DNA from: Podospora comata
Lineage: Eukaryota > Ascomycota > Sordariomycetes > Sordariales > Podosporaceae
Assembly: GCA_017354895.1 (NCBI GenBank)
Contig: CP071493.1
Coordinates: forward strand, 558,001 to 622,000
Direction: 5' to 3'
Length of the DNA: 64,000 nt
The position numbers and the translations under genes were made by a program. The notes under the pieces are model-generated. The model had not been told where the DNA came from. It did not search any database and saw only the letters and a list, made by a program, of their open reading frames with translations. Shown piece by piece: positions 33,928 through 45,700 of the stretch; positions within the stretch are counted from its first letter, which is position 1; each line of letters begins with the position of its first letter.

Positions 33928-36141
33928 ATTTATTATATCGATTGGGGTTTGAGTAGTGGGAAGAGAGTGAGATCTAGGACATGGGAGGGGGTGTGTGGGC
34001 AATCTTGCATTGGGGCTTTTTGGGAAAGGCGGGGGGGGGGAAGGGGCGAATCATCTATCTTGGATATTTTACTTGATGATGTTTGTTGAGACGTCATTTT
34101 TGTTTGACGGGAGTATTGTCTGTATCTGTCTGGATGATAACCCCCTTTTTTTTTCTTGGAATTCTCTCACGATTGAGGCGGGCCGAGAGCATTAGACTTT
34201 TTCAGTGAGAGCTTATTACCAGACAAACATACACCAGGGCTGCTCAGGTTGGCACATCAACTGTATCATTGTCAGACATTGACTTGGAAAGCGCACAAGG
34301 CGAACACCCACCCACCTGTGTAAGCCCCTGTTTGAAGGTGAAAATGTTTGTTTGTGTACCTAACTGAGATATGTAAAGAAAGCGCGAGGGTAGCAGGTAA
34401 GGTAAGGAATGTTGGGACCAGCACCTGCCGACAAGAACGGATTTCATTTTGCTCATCAGAGCAGTGGGTTATGTACAGATCTTTTATAGCTCCTTTTTTT
34501 TCCCCTCCATGAGAGATCGGTCAAGACAGGTATCAGAGGTTGCAACACTGCTTACTGGTTGTACAACATACTATTTACTGGGCTGAAGTGTACAGTCACT
34601 TTACTCTGATGACTTTGCTCGAAAGAACTGTGGAGGAAAAGCTGGGTTAGGTAGGCCAGGCGTGAAAAAGAATTGCAAATACTCTTTCTAGAACCAAGAG
34701 GGCTTTCGCTGCTCTACTGTTGAAAGGCACGAAAGACAAGCGGGTAATACTACAGAGTATTTCTTGCAATTTGAGCCGGTTAAAACAACGGACTTGTTAC
34801 TGCAATTGGAAGTGTTGCTTGCCGTCTATCAATTGAGATCCTTAAGAGATGACCCTCAGAGGCCGCGCGGCTGTTAACTAGATGCCTATCATTGAAGATC
34901 CTAATTGATATCTCGGCCAGGTGATTCGGACCGAGATTGAGCAATTGGAACAAAGGCAAGTTATCGGGGACGGGAAGCAAGGAGACAAAAAAGGGGGAGG
35001 AAACCACGGCAAGCCGGCAAAGTCAAAACCGGTGAGATGGTCCAAGGTGGAAAAGTCATGAGGTGAGGAGAGGTGTCACGACATGGCAACTCTCGCCAGC
35101 CCGCAGAAACGACATCTCATTGCTGTCGAATTGTTAAAGCTACAGCATCTGCAACGGGCGAGCATATGGATGGATAGATTATGCATATCCCGGTGAGGCA
35201 TGGCTTGCGTGACCGGTGAAGCCACAGTCCCATGGTTGTAGGATTTCTATTCAAGCCTCTTCATTACACCAACACCTAGACAGTAGACATCCATCCTTAT
35301 ACACCGTCATCAACAACCACACTCAAACTTCATTATCTCCAAAAGAGGCAACAACTCAACATATTACCATCCCCAACATCCCGTCTCGCATACCACGCTA
35401 CACCCCCCCACACCCCTTCCCTTCCCTCCTTCATCCATCCCGGAACCGAGACACACCCTCATTCACAATCATATACCACCCGGTAATCAACAAATCCCAA
35501 TCATGTTACACCCTTTCTACAAAAGACATTGTATAACAAACATATTAAAAAAAAACCACTCTCCCGCTTATATCCCCCACATTTCCACACCCAGCACACA
35601 AACAAGTCAGGGGGAAGGAACAGACCGTGATGAGTTGTCAACAATCCAACCCCCGCACGGCAGGTACCCGTTGTCAAATCTCCGTGGCAGTGACAAAAAC
35701 TCTGCCCTTTCCCCAGAAACCCCCTCCCTCCCTCCCCCTACCCACAAACACCCACCAACCAAGCCAAGTGCTTTCTGCAACCACCCGGATCATCCAGATC
35801 TGCTTCCCCGAAACGGAGAAACCGTCCCAGTGGGAACTCCCACGCTAAAAAGCGCCCTCGTCATCGCTTTAGGGTGGTGCTGCGCTGGTTGGCCATTGTA
35901 CGTGTTGTTTATTTTGTACAAAGCCAAAGAAAGCGGGATCCTTTTCCGCTCCCTCTTTCACCCTGGGCGTATGGAAATCTGAGTGGTTGATGGTGACTGC
36001 GGGCCAGCAAAGAGAGGCAGGTAACAGCAGAGTACATACGTGTACAACGTGGAGAAGAAAAAAAAAAAAAAGCGCTTGCCGCGGCGGCATGCGGCTCCCC
36101 CCTTCCCCGGAACAAGCCCATACTTTTAGCGTGATGTATGT

Positions 36142-36171
36142 ACAACAACAACAACAACAACAACAACAACA
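36142..36171. repeat. (ACA)10 microsatellite
   Basis: Ten exact trinucleotide units. On the minus strand they read TTG and produce a poly-Leu run in an otherwise unconvincing open frame at 35909-36451. Confidence 0.9.
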
Positions 36172-37081
36172 GCACAAACCCCCGTATCCAAATCGGGACA
36201 CTCTTCACATTTTGCTGATTGTGAATTGTCGACACCTTAGATGAAGCAAGCCATGTTGTTGAAATAGTACCAAAGACAACAAAGACGCTCCATTGTAGTA
36301 GCCCAGCAATACACCAATCTTTGCCACGGTGAATGACCTGGACAAATTTGGACAGATTGATGATAGCAGTGCTAATGCCATCTGATGAAACAGGACTCCC
36401 CGCGCGATCTCCAGGAAGGTTACCCGGCCCGAGAATCGATGCCAAGAGCATCCTTTCGGGACGCCGACTCTCTCCTTGCCTCCTGCCGTGAGACGCTCAG
36501 GGGCTGGTCAAGCCGAGACCTGGAAGGCATCTTGTGCAAGACCACACACAGCTATTGGCTGCGATCTGCAACTGTGCCCCTGGATCGTGGCCCTTTTTGG
36601 AGAGCTAGTCCCGCCATCGTGATCTTCCCGATCCCGGCAGGTGCTCAACGTGCAGCGAGCGAGCAAGCTTCAAGAAGCCACAGGGACTCTCCCCCCCTCT
36701 CTCTCTCGGGTTGTGTGTGCCATTGCCTCGCTGTGCGATGCCACGGGACGGTGCCACCACACCCGGCGCGGCACTGGCCACGAGGGCCTTACCGGTCGTA
36801 TGCCCGGTGGTTACGGATAGTTAGAGACAGTATACCGTTGCGAGACGGTACTGGTACCTATCACCCTATCTAGTAAACGGAGGGCGGGTGCTCGTTTAGG
36901 CCATGAGATAGGCTAAAGTCCTCCCATCAGAGCTCGAGAAAAACCCATGTGCTAGGATCAGAGTCGGTGAATGGCGGTGAAGTACGTAGCACTCAAGAAG
37001 AAGGCTTGTTGTGTAGGCCGACGTGCTCTCTCTCGCCGGGCTTTAACCCTTTAACCCCTCAGTCAAAGAGATCGCATGTTA

Positions 37082-38245
37082 TCAACCAGACGTCTTCACG
37101 TTCTTTTCGCCCCCGACGCTTCCCGTTGGCGTTGTCGCAGCGCTATTCGAGTTGCGCCAGTCTTTATCCTTCTCTGCCCGGCAGCGTTTGACATAGTCGA
37201 CGATTTGGAGGGCTGCCGCGAACGTGTTTGCCGATGTGATATCCAGGACGAGCCCGCTGTAGTTGGATATGGCGAGTTGGCGACTACAAACCTCGTTTTC
37301 GACGGGCCCAACCGGCTGCGGCGCAACCACTTGCTCACATTTCGATAGTGCCGGTTCACTCGGTCGCCGTATCTTATAACTGCACTGTCTCTGCAGGCTC
37401 ATTGTCCTTCGGATGCGTTCAGGGGAGGCGCAGTCCAGGGTCACCGGTATAAAGAGCCTCCCAGTGTTCTCGGCAGCTTCTTCCAACGTCTTAACAAAAG
37501 CACGCCCTACCACAGTGTCGGGGGCAAAGGCTGGAAGTACGACAGCACGCGGCCTGTTGGAAGGCTTCAGCAGCAGCCGAGTGAGGTTGTCGGTGATACA
37601 AGGGTTCTCTGGCGTCTTGTCCTCGACCTGCTCAACCTTTTTCTCGTTGTTCGAGCCCTCCCAGTTGACCGTCGTCGATTCGTCGAATATCTCCATACCG
37701 ACGTCGAACGAGAAGTAGCAAGGGTGTTCCGGAGTCAGAAGATGTTTGTGAGCATGGACGCCATTGGTATCTCCTTCAAAGCCGAGACTGCGTACGTCAA
37801 TTAACATTGACTTGTCGTCCCCAAGGATGAAGTTCAAGAGCTCTGCCACTGTCTCCTTCCCTACACCAGGCGATCCATTGATGTGAATGAGGGGTGCTGG
37901 TTGCGGGTCCATTGGACGGCCGAGTACTTCGAAAGCAGGAATAGGTGGAGGGAAGAGGTGGGAGGAGAGGCTCGGTGGCCGTTGTTCGCGATATGAGCCC
38001 ATCGGTGTGTTGTCTGATCCTTCGTACGCCCTTGTGTTGGTTCTCAGTTGATGATGCTTACTTGGTGGATGTGGTGTGCGGGTGGAATTGACGATGAGGT
38101 CAGGGGTTTTGGCCCGGCCAGGAGAGCCTTCCTGACGAGGACTTAAAACAAAACACCATGCTGCATAGGTAACACCACCATTGACGGACACGTACTGGTC
38201 GATATCGGTCGAGGCGAGGTTGCGCGGAGATGGGACGCACACCAT
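37082..38245 (-). CDS. P-loop NTPase, kinase-like, unknown function
   Basis: The open frame gives 387 residues from the ATG at 38245. A Walker A motif (HINGSPGVGKET) begins 11 residues after an in-frame Met at 37912, so the conserved protein may start there (276 residues) or at the Met at 37999. The extra N-terminal 111 residues are Pro/Arg/Ser-rich and without a recognisable domain. Downstream segments include a strand-like LIDVRSLGFEGD and FFSFDVG-type blocks, RPRAVVLPAFAPDTVVG and IPVTLDCASPERIRR. The last resembles the nucleotide-kinase fold, in which a second strand and a lid Arg cluster follow. The C-terminus is Lys/Arg-charged and then Ser/Thr/Gly-rich. I see no motif that fixes a substrate. 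Adenylate, gluconate or shikimate kinase-like roles are all possible. Confidence 0.7.
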   Translation of the reverse strand: MVCVPSPRNLASTDIDQYVSVNGGVTYAAWCFVLSPRQEGSPGRAKTPDLIVNSTRTPHPPSKHHQLRTNTRAYEGSDNTPMGSYREQRPPSLSSHLFPPPIPAFEVLGRPMDPQPAPLIHINGSPGVGKETVAELLNFILGDDKSMLIDVRSLGFEGDTNGVHAHKHLLTPEHPCYFSFDVGMEIFDESTTVNWEGSNNEKKVEQVEDKTPENPCITDNLTRLLLKPSNRPRAVVLPAFAPDTVVGRAFVKTLEEAAENTGRLFIPVTLDCASPERIRRTMSLQRQCSYKIRRPSEPALSKCEQVVAPQPVGPVENEVCSRQLAISNYSGLVLDITSANTFAAALQIVDYVKRCRAEKDKDWRNSNSAATTPTGSVGGEKNVKTSG

Positions 38246-38788
38246 AGCTCACCAAGAGCCTAGCTCACATCCGCGGCCCATCCTGAGTTCGGTCCCGTGG
38301 GCGCGCAAAACATGCAGAATTGACTCAAACCTGATGTTGGCACAGGAGTCCGGCAAACTCTAAAAAGGGGGGCACACCACGGCAGCCGACCAGTCTCGAT
38401 CTTTCCAGGTTCCTCCCATCGAGATTGCGGGCATATGTCTGGCCCTAGACTTTGGTTCCAGGAGAGGTGGCAGATACCTATCCAGGGGTGAGCTCCATTC
38501 GAGAGCCTTTCCATCCATTTCAGAACCAGCCCTGCCTCGGGACCGACTGCTTTTTCTGGAACACAGCCACATCAAAGCGTGCCGCCAACATCAAAGCATG
38601 GAAGGAATAGGCGCCTTGAGGCAGAGGGTTTGGCCACACGGCAGAAGACGGGACAGGCGACTCTGAGGGAAGTGTGTCATCAAAGGATGTGAACGGGCCT
38701 TGGTTCGATATTACGCCCGGACAAAGACCTGTCTGGACAATGTAGAGAAAATGTACACGAGAAGCAACCGAGCCATGCAGCCGCAAAG
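38246..38788. other. Intergenic region between two minus-strand genes
   Basis: This is upstream DNA of the P-loop gene and downstream DNA of the gene at 38901-40172. No other feature is seen apart from the G-rich repeat at its right end. Confidence 0.4.
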
Positions 38789-38822
38789 CCCTCCCCTCCC
38801 CTCCCCTCCCCTCCCCTCCCCC
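38789..38822 (-). repeat. (GGGAG)6 tract on the minus strand, potential G-quadruplex
   Basis: Six exact CTCCC units on the + strand (GGGAG on the minus strand), flanked by extra C pairs. It lies about 80 bp beyond the stop codon of the minus-strand gene at 38901, so the G-rich strand is the sense strand of its likely 3' UTR. Confidence 0.85.
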
Positions 38823-38900
38823 ACCCTTCGTAAGAGATAACGCCAGAGGTCATGTGGTGATATTTCTTCCAACCGAAAAGAGAAGGCCGGAAGAAAGAAC

Positions 38901-40172
38901 TTAAACCCTACCACACAGGTACAAGATGTTCTGGCTGATGGCCTCTGTTAGCTCCCCTTGGCCTGTATATACATGTGCCACCGTTCGACCCCAGACTTCG
39001 GGGTGAGGCAGCGGGAGATCGACGATGTCGCGCGGCTGGATGTGCTTTGAATACAGAAGCGCGGCCAAGACGGGAAAGAACGCACAGGCATATGGCTTGT
39101 CTGTGGGCAAGATGGTGTTAGCACCCGTCGTCTGAAGTCTTTCTATAGATAGGGGCGTAAACTCACGGATGGGAACGGTGTTTCCACTTCGAATTTGTAA
39201 TATATTTTCAGGCCCTGGGCTTGCCTCTCCTGTCGAGATAACAGATGATCGACGACTGCCAGTCGGAAACAAGTTCCGGCCCCTTGCGTCGGCCGATATT
39301 CTTCTAGGCCTCTCCAGCACTGGACTTGGTTCCGGGACGGTAGCCCTGAGCATATCCATGTCAAACGTCCGTGTCAACAGGAAAGGTTTTCGGTCCAGTG
39401 CGCATGGTCTAACTCGAACACGAACTGTGAGCTGGTTGGGTGGTTCCGGTGTGACTGGCGTTGTTTCGTCCTTCATTACTGTATCTTCGTCGTCTGCCGA
39501 TGAATTGCCGCTGGATCTCCTGAGGGGAACAGCCGAAACGAAGCATTGCGCCTCTGATCCGTTGCCCAGAAAGACATGGCCCCAAGCTTGGAGCTCCTGC
39601 CGCAGCTGGTGACTGTTCCTTCGTGAAGCCGGTATCACAAATGATGACGGCAAAGACTGACGACGGTCATCAAAGCTGCTGCGGGTGATTCGCGGCAATC
39701 CATCGGAATGCCTTGAGCCTTGATCTCCTATTCCTGACAGCAGTATTGATCGCGTCTCGGAGGCGAGGGTTGGCCTTCTGGGGTAATGGTGAACAGAAGG
39801 TGACTGCGGGGAAGGAGCTAGCACTCGGGGCAAAGGAAAGCTTGCCATGGACGCTCGTCGAGAGTTTAGCCCGTGCTCGACTATAGGCGACAGAGAGCGG
39901 GCGGTGCCAGGGGAGCACTGAGGCTCGAGGTGCCTTCCTCGGTGATCTAGGCTATCTATCATGGCTCGCTCGTGTAGCCTCATCGCTATATCATTGCCAG
40001 AAGCTGGTAGCATGGCGCTGGGAGGGGGGTCTGATCTCAAGGTGGCAATAGAGAAAAGGGCACCGGTACGGGTCGTGAATGTTGGGCCTTTGAAGTACTC
40101 CTGGTGTTCACGGTGGTCGACATAGACAGGAGACAAATCTGGGCGCGAGCGAGGTCGCGTCTGGGTCTCCAT
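38901..40172 (-). CDS. Protein of unknown function with a BTB-like C-terminal block
   Basis: A single exon of 423 residues starts at the ATG at 40172. The N-terminal 130 residues are Arg/Ser/Pro-rich and probably disordered. A better-ordered block begins at SLPSSFVIPASRRNSHQ and continues with ELQAWGHVFLGNG and the acidic ADDEDTVMKDE. The last 65 residues (KPYACAFFPVLAALLY, DIVDLPLPHPEVWGRTVAHVYTGQG, then SQNILYL) resemble the end of a BTB-type fold, where such LPLP-HPE and YTG motifs occur. One candidate family is the fungal clampless1 (Clp1)-like proteins, but that rests on an uncertain recollection. The frame is long and free of introns, and codon content is convincingly coding. It is divergently arranged with GWT1 across about 1 kb. 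Confidence 0.72.
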   Translation of the reverse strand: METQTRPRSRPDLSPVYVDHREHQEYFKGPTFTTRTGALFSIATLRSDPPPSAMLPASGNDIAMRLHERAMIDSLDHRGRHLEPQCSPGTARSLSPIVEHGLNSRRASMASFPLPRVLAPSPQSPSVHHYPRRPTLASETRSILLSGIGDQGSRHSDGLPRITRSSFDDRRQSLPSSFVIPASRRNSHQLRQELQAWGHVFLGNGSEAQCFVSAVPLRRSSGNSSADDEDTVMKDETTPVTPEPPNQLTVRVRVRPCALDRKPFLLTRTFDMDMLRATVPEPSPVLERPRRISADARGRNLFPTGSRRSSVISTGEASPGPENILQIRSGNTVPIREFTPLSIERLQTTGANTILPTDKPYACAFFPVLAALLYSKHIQPRDIVDLPLPHPEVWGRTVAHVYTGQGELTEAISQNILYLCGRV

Positions 40173-41204
40173 GATAGCGGATTTGGTGTTGCAGAGAGTT
40201 CAAGAACGATGCAGATGTTGCTATGACACCCCAGGTAGAGAGATCTAGCGTTCTCTTGGCTGGTGTCGTACTAGATACACGGGCGGGCGGACTTTGCAAG
40301 GTCGATTCATGGTGATCGGAGACAGTCCCGGCCATGCTGCTTTTATTGATCTTCCCTTTCTTCCAGGCTGAAAGGTTCCCTGGGCTCAAAGCCATACTAG
40401 ATGAGTACACGGTGGTTGAGTCAGACGCAGCGATGCGAGACAAAGCTCCGCAAGATGCCTGGGCTGGGTGTCGCGAACAAAGGCGGTGGCGGCAGGAGGT
40501 CTCTCTCCTGAGGCAGGACAAGCAGATCGAACTAGTAGTTATGAGATGCCACGGGTAGCTATCTAGGCCTTGTCGGCGATAGGTCGAATATGCTTTGTGG
40601 GCCTGGTCGCCTAGTGCCCGCCATTAACCAGTGCGACGGGTCCATGAACAAAGGAGGGTACTCTTCGGAGCATGCCACCGACACATCATCCTCGCGACTT
40701 TCGTTCTCTGCCAAGTCCGAGCCCATGGCCTTGAGATCTTTGACGGATCATACCGCTACATCACTGTTGGCAGCGTCTCAAATTGTGGTAAATATCTTGG
40801 AATAAGAGCGTAAGATAGATAATAGAGTCAGAATCGAGGTGGTGATGGTAGAAGGCATACATATATTGGAGGCGATAGTTGGACTGGGAATGTCAGATGT
40901 CTTCAAGTTCATATTCGACCAATCAGATGTGAGACCTGAAGGTGTCTCAGAATGGGACAGGGACCCCTGCAGGGTCTTGGCAGGCTGGGGAGAGCTCTGA
41001 AGCTCGCCATTGGCTGCCCTAAACACAGGTGGCACCTTGACGGCTGGAAGCCGCAAGCTGGCATTTGGCGTCCATGAATTCTGGATTATCACTGCTCATC
41101 CCATCCCATATACTTCTCTGCTGTCCTGTCATGTTGTCTGAAACATAGCGAAACAATTTTGTCTTTCTACTTTCCCCTCTTCCGCACCATATTGCCTGCC
41201 CGCC
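40173..41204. other. Divergent intergenic region upstream of GWT1
   Basis: The two neighbours are transcribed away from this 1-kb interval, so it should hold both promoters. Short frames at 40334-41092 have no domains. No distinct motif is identified apart from short T/C-rich leader DNA at 41150-41204. Confidence 0.45.
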
Positions 41205-42777
41205 ATGTCCGAACCCGACACCGGCGCAAACGCCGCGAGAACAGCTCACAGCTACAAGCAGCTGAAGGAGGATTTCGTGTCCAACTTGTCAGGCGGTTCA
41301 GTGATAGAGGTAGCTCAAGTTTGCGCCGTAGCACCAGTATGAGGGACCGTCCGATGTGATACCTCAACTACCACTGACACATCAAAACTTCCAGGTAGTA
41401 ACCCTCCTCTGGTCCGTCCTCCAATCCCGCCAATCCTTCTTCAAACCTTATACCCCCCTCGCCTTCGTAATCGACTACCTCCTCAACGTCGGCGCCCTCC
41501 TCCTCTCAGTAACCCTCTACTCGAGCTCCCCAATCCTCCTCAACATCCTCCTCCTCACCGCCGCAGCCTTTGTCTACGCCGTTCCACCATCCTCCTCCTC
41601 ATCCTCCAAAAAGAAGCCAGCTAGACCCAGCAATGCGAAATCCTCCACCACCACCAACCCCCAAGGGCTTTCGGCGCTCTCCACAAAGCCCTTTCTGACA
41701 AACTACCGCGGCAACATGCTAGTAGTGACCTGCATCTGCATCCTCGCCGTCGACTTCCGCCTCTTCCCCCGGCGCTTCGCCAAAGTCGAGACCTGGGGGA
41801 CTTCCCTCATGGACATGGGCGTCGGGTCGTTTGTCTACTCTGCCGGCATTGTCGCCTCTCGGCCTCTGCTAAAAGAGCGCGCAGAGGGAAAGACCACCCC
41901 CCTCGGCACAAGATTGATCAGGTCATTCCGTCACTCTTTGCCCCTTCTCGCCTTGGGAGTGGTCAGATTACTCAGTGTCAAAGGGCTGGACTACGCGGAG
42001 CACGTGACCGAGTATGGAGTTCACTGGAACTTTTTCTTCACTCTGGGGTTCCTGCCGCCGTTTGTGGCGCTTTTCCAGTCTGCGCTGGCGGTGATGCCTT
42101 CGTATGCGGGGTTGGCGGTGTTGTTGAGTGTAGGGTATCAAACCGTTTTGGAGACGACGGGGCTCAAAGGATGGATTTTGGTTGGGGTGAGGGACAGTTT
42201 GCTGTCTATGAACAGGGAGGGGATTTGCAGTTTTTGGGGGTATCTAGCTATCTTCTTGGCCGGGCAGGACATGGGGATGGTGGTGCTGCCTAGGAGCCTG
42301 AGCTCTTCTTCAAAAGCTTCTGGAAAAGTGCTGCTGACGAATATGGGGAGCTGGGCGGCGGTTTGGATGGGGATGTACTTTTTGGCGACGGACTACAAGT
42401 ACGGGGCTGGTTTGAGCGTGTCGAGGAGGTTGGCAAACTTGCCTTACATGCTGTGGGTTGTGGCGTTCAACCAGGGGCTGCTGTTTGCTTTTGCGGTGGT
42501 GGACGTGGTGTTTTTCCCGCAGTTTTACAGCGCGGGGGATGCGAGGGCGGAGAAGGAGGCGTATGAGACGGCCACGAGCAGGGTGCTGAAGGCGTACAAC
42601 AGGAATGGGCTGGCGGTGTTTTTGCTGGGGAACTTGCTTACGGGGTTGGTGAATATGACGGTGCCGACGCTTCATGCGGGCGGGCTGGCGACCATGGGAA
42701 TTTTGGTGGCATATATGGGGGCTGTGACGGGGGTGGCGGTGGGGTTGGATATGTTGGATGTTACGATCAAGTTGTAA
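41205..42777 (+). CDS. GWT1: GPI-anchored wall transfer protein 1 (inositol acyltransferase), two exons
   Basis: Exons are 41205-41336 and 41395-42777. The 58-nt intron has a GTATGAG donor and an ACTGAC branch site and joins APVVTLLW in frame. The product is 504 residues. The N-terminus ([17 protein letters not shown]) matches Gwt1/PIG-W, followed by [26 protein letters not shown]. There are about twelve hydrophobic segments, with the conserved loop [17 protein letters not shown]. Further motifs are FGWFHG-like aromatic stretches, [22 protein letters not shown] and the C-terminal [19 protein letters not shown]. Gwt1 acylates the inositol ring of GlcN-PI in the ER, an early step of GPI-anchor synthesis, and is the target of the antifungal manogepix class. 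The start is chosen because the ATG begins the Gwt1-type N-terminus in a leader of CT-rich DNA. Confidence 0.93.
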
Positions 42778-45700
42778 GACATAGTAGAGGAGGGGAGAAT
42801 TGTGTATCATATCAGCATGGGATCTAAAAGTTGGAAATCTGAGAAGTCTTTTTTTGGCATGCTGTAGCTGTTTTACCTGATATCACTTTGAGTAGCGCGA
42901 TGTTGTTCATCTCTCTTTATTATCAGGGCCATCTATGTGAGGGCAACAGAAGATGTCGTGGTTCTTGGGTCTCCAAGCGGTACTCCCGAGAGTTTCGGCC
43001 CGTCCGGACAGCCCCGAGAAAGGTTCCGAGTTTGCGGATCCGGGGGTTCCATTGTTCTCTACACGAAGTCTATACAGTGGGTTGATCCAAGGTGGTGAGA
43101 CAGTCCACCACCATCGGAAGATTTGGTGATAGGGCCCAAAAGTGTTGGGCAGGAAATGTAATGTTGACGGCTCACAACTCACGGGTGTGTTTTGCTGCTC
43201 CTTGCCAACAAGACAACATCTACTTTGTTTGTGTGAGAAAAAAAAATCCCGAATATTCTGTTTGTCAGTTCATCACAACCTTTGCCAGCCGTCCGTCCCC
43301 GTCCCGTCTTGCTTAGGCTGGTCGGCGAACACGGGACGGTTGGATGAACTGGTGATACTTGTGGAATTTCACATGAAACTTTGGTCGAGTTGTACCGCAT
43401 ACACATGTAGACAAATTGAAGATAAGATAGGTACCTTATAGGTATTTGCGAATTTGAATCATTGTTTTTGGGCGGGCAAGTTGATATCGGAGTATAATAA
43501 TTCAGTCAGCCTGGTGTTCAGGACTGCGATCCTGAACCAGTCATAGGGCTGCGGTTCTGGAATTGGTTGAAACGTCTGTCATCATTACAAGATTGACGAG
43601 ATTTTTTTTTTTTGGAGCATTATCTTTTTTGGAAGGGTTGGCGGTCAGCCGCATTTCCGAAACCGAGGTTGGATGGGTTGTTGGTTGATATTGACGTGTG
43701 GGTGTTGTGTGTGTTGTATCTGCCCGGCAAGGCTGGAACAGGTCATCACCAAGTGGGAACTTTCGAACAGAGAAACTCGGCTCATCTCCGGAGTCAATGC
43801 CTTGTCTTCCTTCTCCAAACTTTGGATGTTGACGTTGGACTCTGTGTTATGGTAGCGACTATGGATTGGGAGAAATACGCCCATCAGCACGGGGGGCTCG
43901 GGTGTCCTTGGTGCGACCTTTGGTTGCTGGACGTGTTTCAAGCAGAGTCAGTCGCAAGAGGCTGAAAGAGGGAATTACCTAGAATGCGACCGGAATGTTT
44001 ATGCCCCGCGGCGGCATCGTGGGGTTTAAGAAGCGCGGGTGCGTGGCGATCGGTTCACATCGCGATCTGTTATTTTATGCTGCTGGTAGAGTTTATGCCT
44101 CTCGTCTGAAGGCGCGATTCTTCAAGACGCGCCGGCGAATGGTGATGGCGCCACGCCACAGGAACGAACCAAACGACAAACGGACTTGGGAAGATCCAAC
44201 CATATACGACCATCCAATCTTATGCATGAAGATGTCTGATACCTGTTGATATCACTGGTCATGACTGACCACGAAGCTACACCAAAGGGCTCGCTGAGAG
44301 AGAGGTGACGAAGGGCGATGGCAGACGTGCATTGCAAACGCAGACCCTTGATCCCTGCGGGTGCTTTGGCTCCAGGTACGGAGTCGCTAGGCTGTTTTGG
44401 GGTCAGGTACCACACAGTGCTTGAAGACGCACCCTTGGCATCACCACCATGATCTGCGAAACAACCTTGCTTGCCCTGACAGGATCCGAGCAAAGATTGG
44501 ACTTCTATCATGGATACCTAGCCATCAAGACATCAGACGGTGAGTCGGCAAATGTCAACCTCGACTTCCGAAGACCCAAGTCATCGTACGTCAAGAAGAT
44601 GAACCATCATCCACGTCCAGTTGTATATCAAGCCGGAGGGAATGGTGGAATGGTGGAATGGTGGAATGGTGGAATGGTGGAATGGTGGAATGGTGGTCCC
44701 GGCTAGAGAGACGAAGAAAAGCGCAAGAGGTCCCCGGCCGGCTAAAAATTGGCCGGCGAGATGTTGTCGCAGGCTAGTTTTTGAGCCGGTATTCGGCGAG
44801 CTGATCTCAGCAGGTCAAGGTCAAGGTCGTGGTCAAGGCAGGGCAGATAATGCCTCTCTTGTATAAAGTGCTGTGTAAGTGAAGAGGCTGTACCATAGCT
44901 CCACGAAAAAGCAATGTGATCTCGAGAGAAGCAACGAGAGGCGCTTCTGGACGTAAAAACAAGCGCGAGGTGGTCATCCCATAGGGCTTTGTGACTTTGA
45001 TCTGAGACAAGACAAGACGAAACCCCCAAGGGCCGACGGCATTCATTCCTTTCCATTGTCGTCGGTGTCAGGGAATTAAAGGGTTGTGCTTCTGGATCAT
45101 CATGCTTGGGAATTGAAAATGATACGCATGAGGCCAGCGTGGGTTGGCGCACATGAGATGTATCCACCTTTCAACTGGCCGTCACCCTCTCACCCTGGCG
45201 CTAAAACGCTCGTCTTGTCCAACTGGAGCCCTGATATTCCCACTGTATCCAATCCCAACAAGCCAAGGAGAGGGCACATGTTGCCCGAGTGGGAGAAAGC
45301 TGGGCACCAGCAACACCACCAAGCACCACCGCAGCCGCGGGAGAAAGTGAACCTCCATCTTGGAATCTCCCACCGCCTCGAGATTCCCTCTTCGCGTCCC
45401 GCGCAAAGCCTTCGTTCATCACCCCTCCTGTCCTCCATCCTCCCTCCTCCCTCCATCCATCCCAACTCCTCTCCTCCCTCCCGTCCCGGACAGGGAGCTC
45501 ACGGAAAAGGTCCCGAATCAATTTCGGCGTGCCCCGAGTCTGCCCCCTTGGCCCGTTGTTGTGAGGGTGCATTGTTCTTTTTTGCGGCGCAAGTAAACAA
45601 GCTGCCCAGGACCAGGCCTGTCCCCGTGCTTTTTTGCTTCCCAGAAGTCGCGTCGCCGCCACAACCACCACCACCACCACCACTACACACACACATCTCC

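Larger units (their letters stand above)
33062..37081. other. Gene-poor interval left of the P-loop protein gene
   Basis: No gene is supported. The region includes (AGATC)4 at 33908, (ACA)10 at 36142, a poly-A run at 36058-36071, and a T-rich segment near 34145. The part after about 36900 is probably the 3' region of the minus-strand P-loop gene. Confidence 0.4.

Noticed and set aside
35909-36451. 180-codon minus-strand frame with a hydrophobic poly-Leu run
   Set aside because: The hydrophobic run is the (ACA)10 microsatellite read as TTG; the rest has no domain or start context.
44621-44866. Open frame with an EWWNGG eight-residue repeat
   Set aside because: The repeat peptide comes only from the 8-bp minisatellite; no other coding signal.
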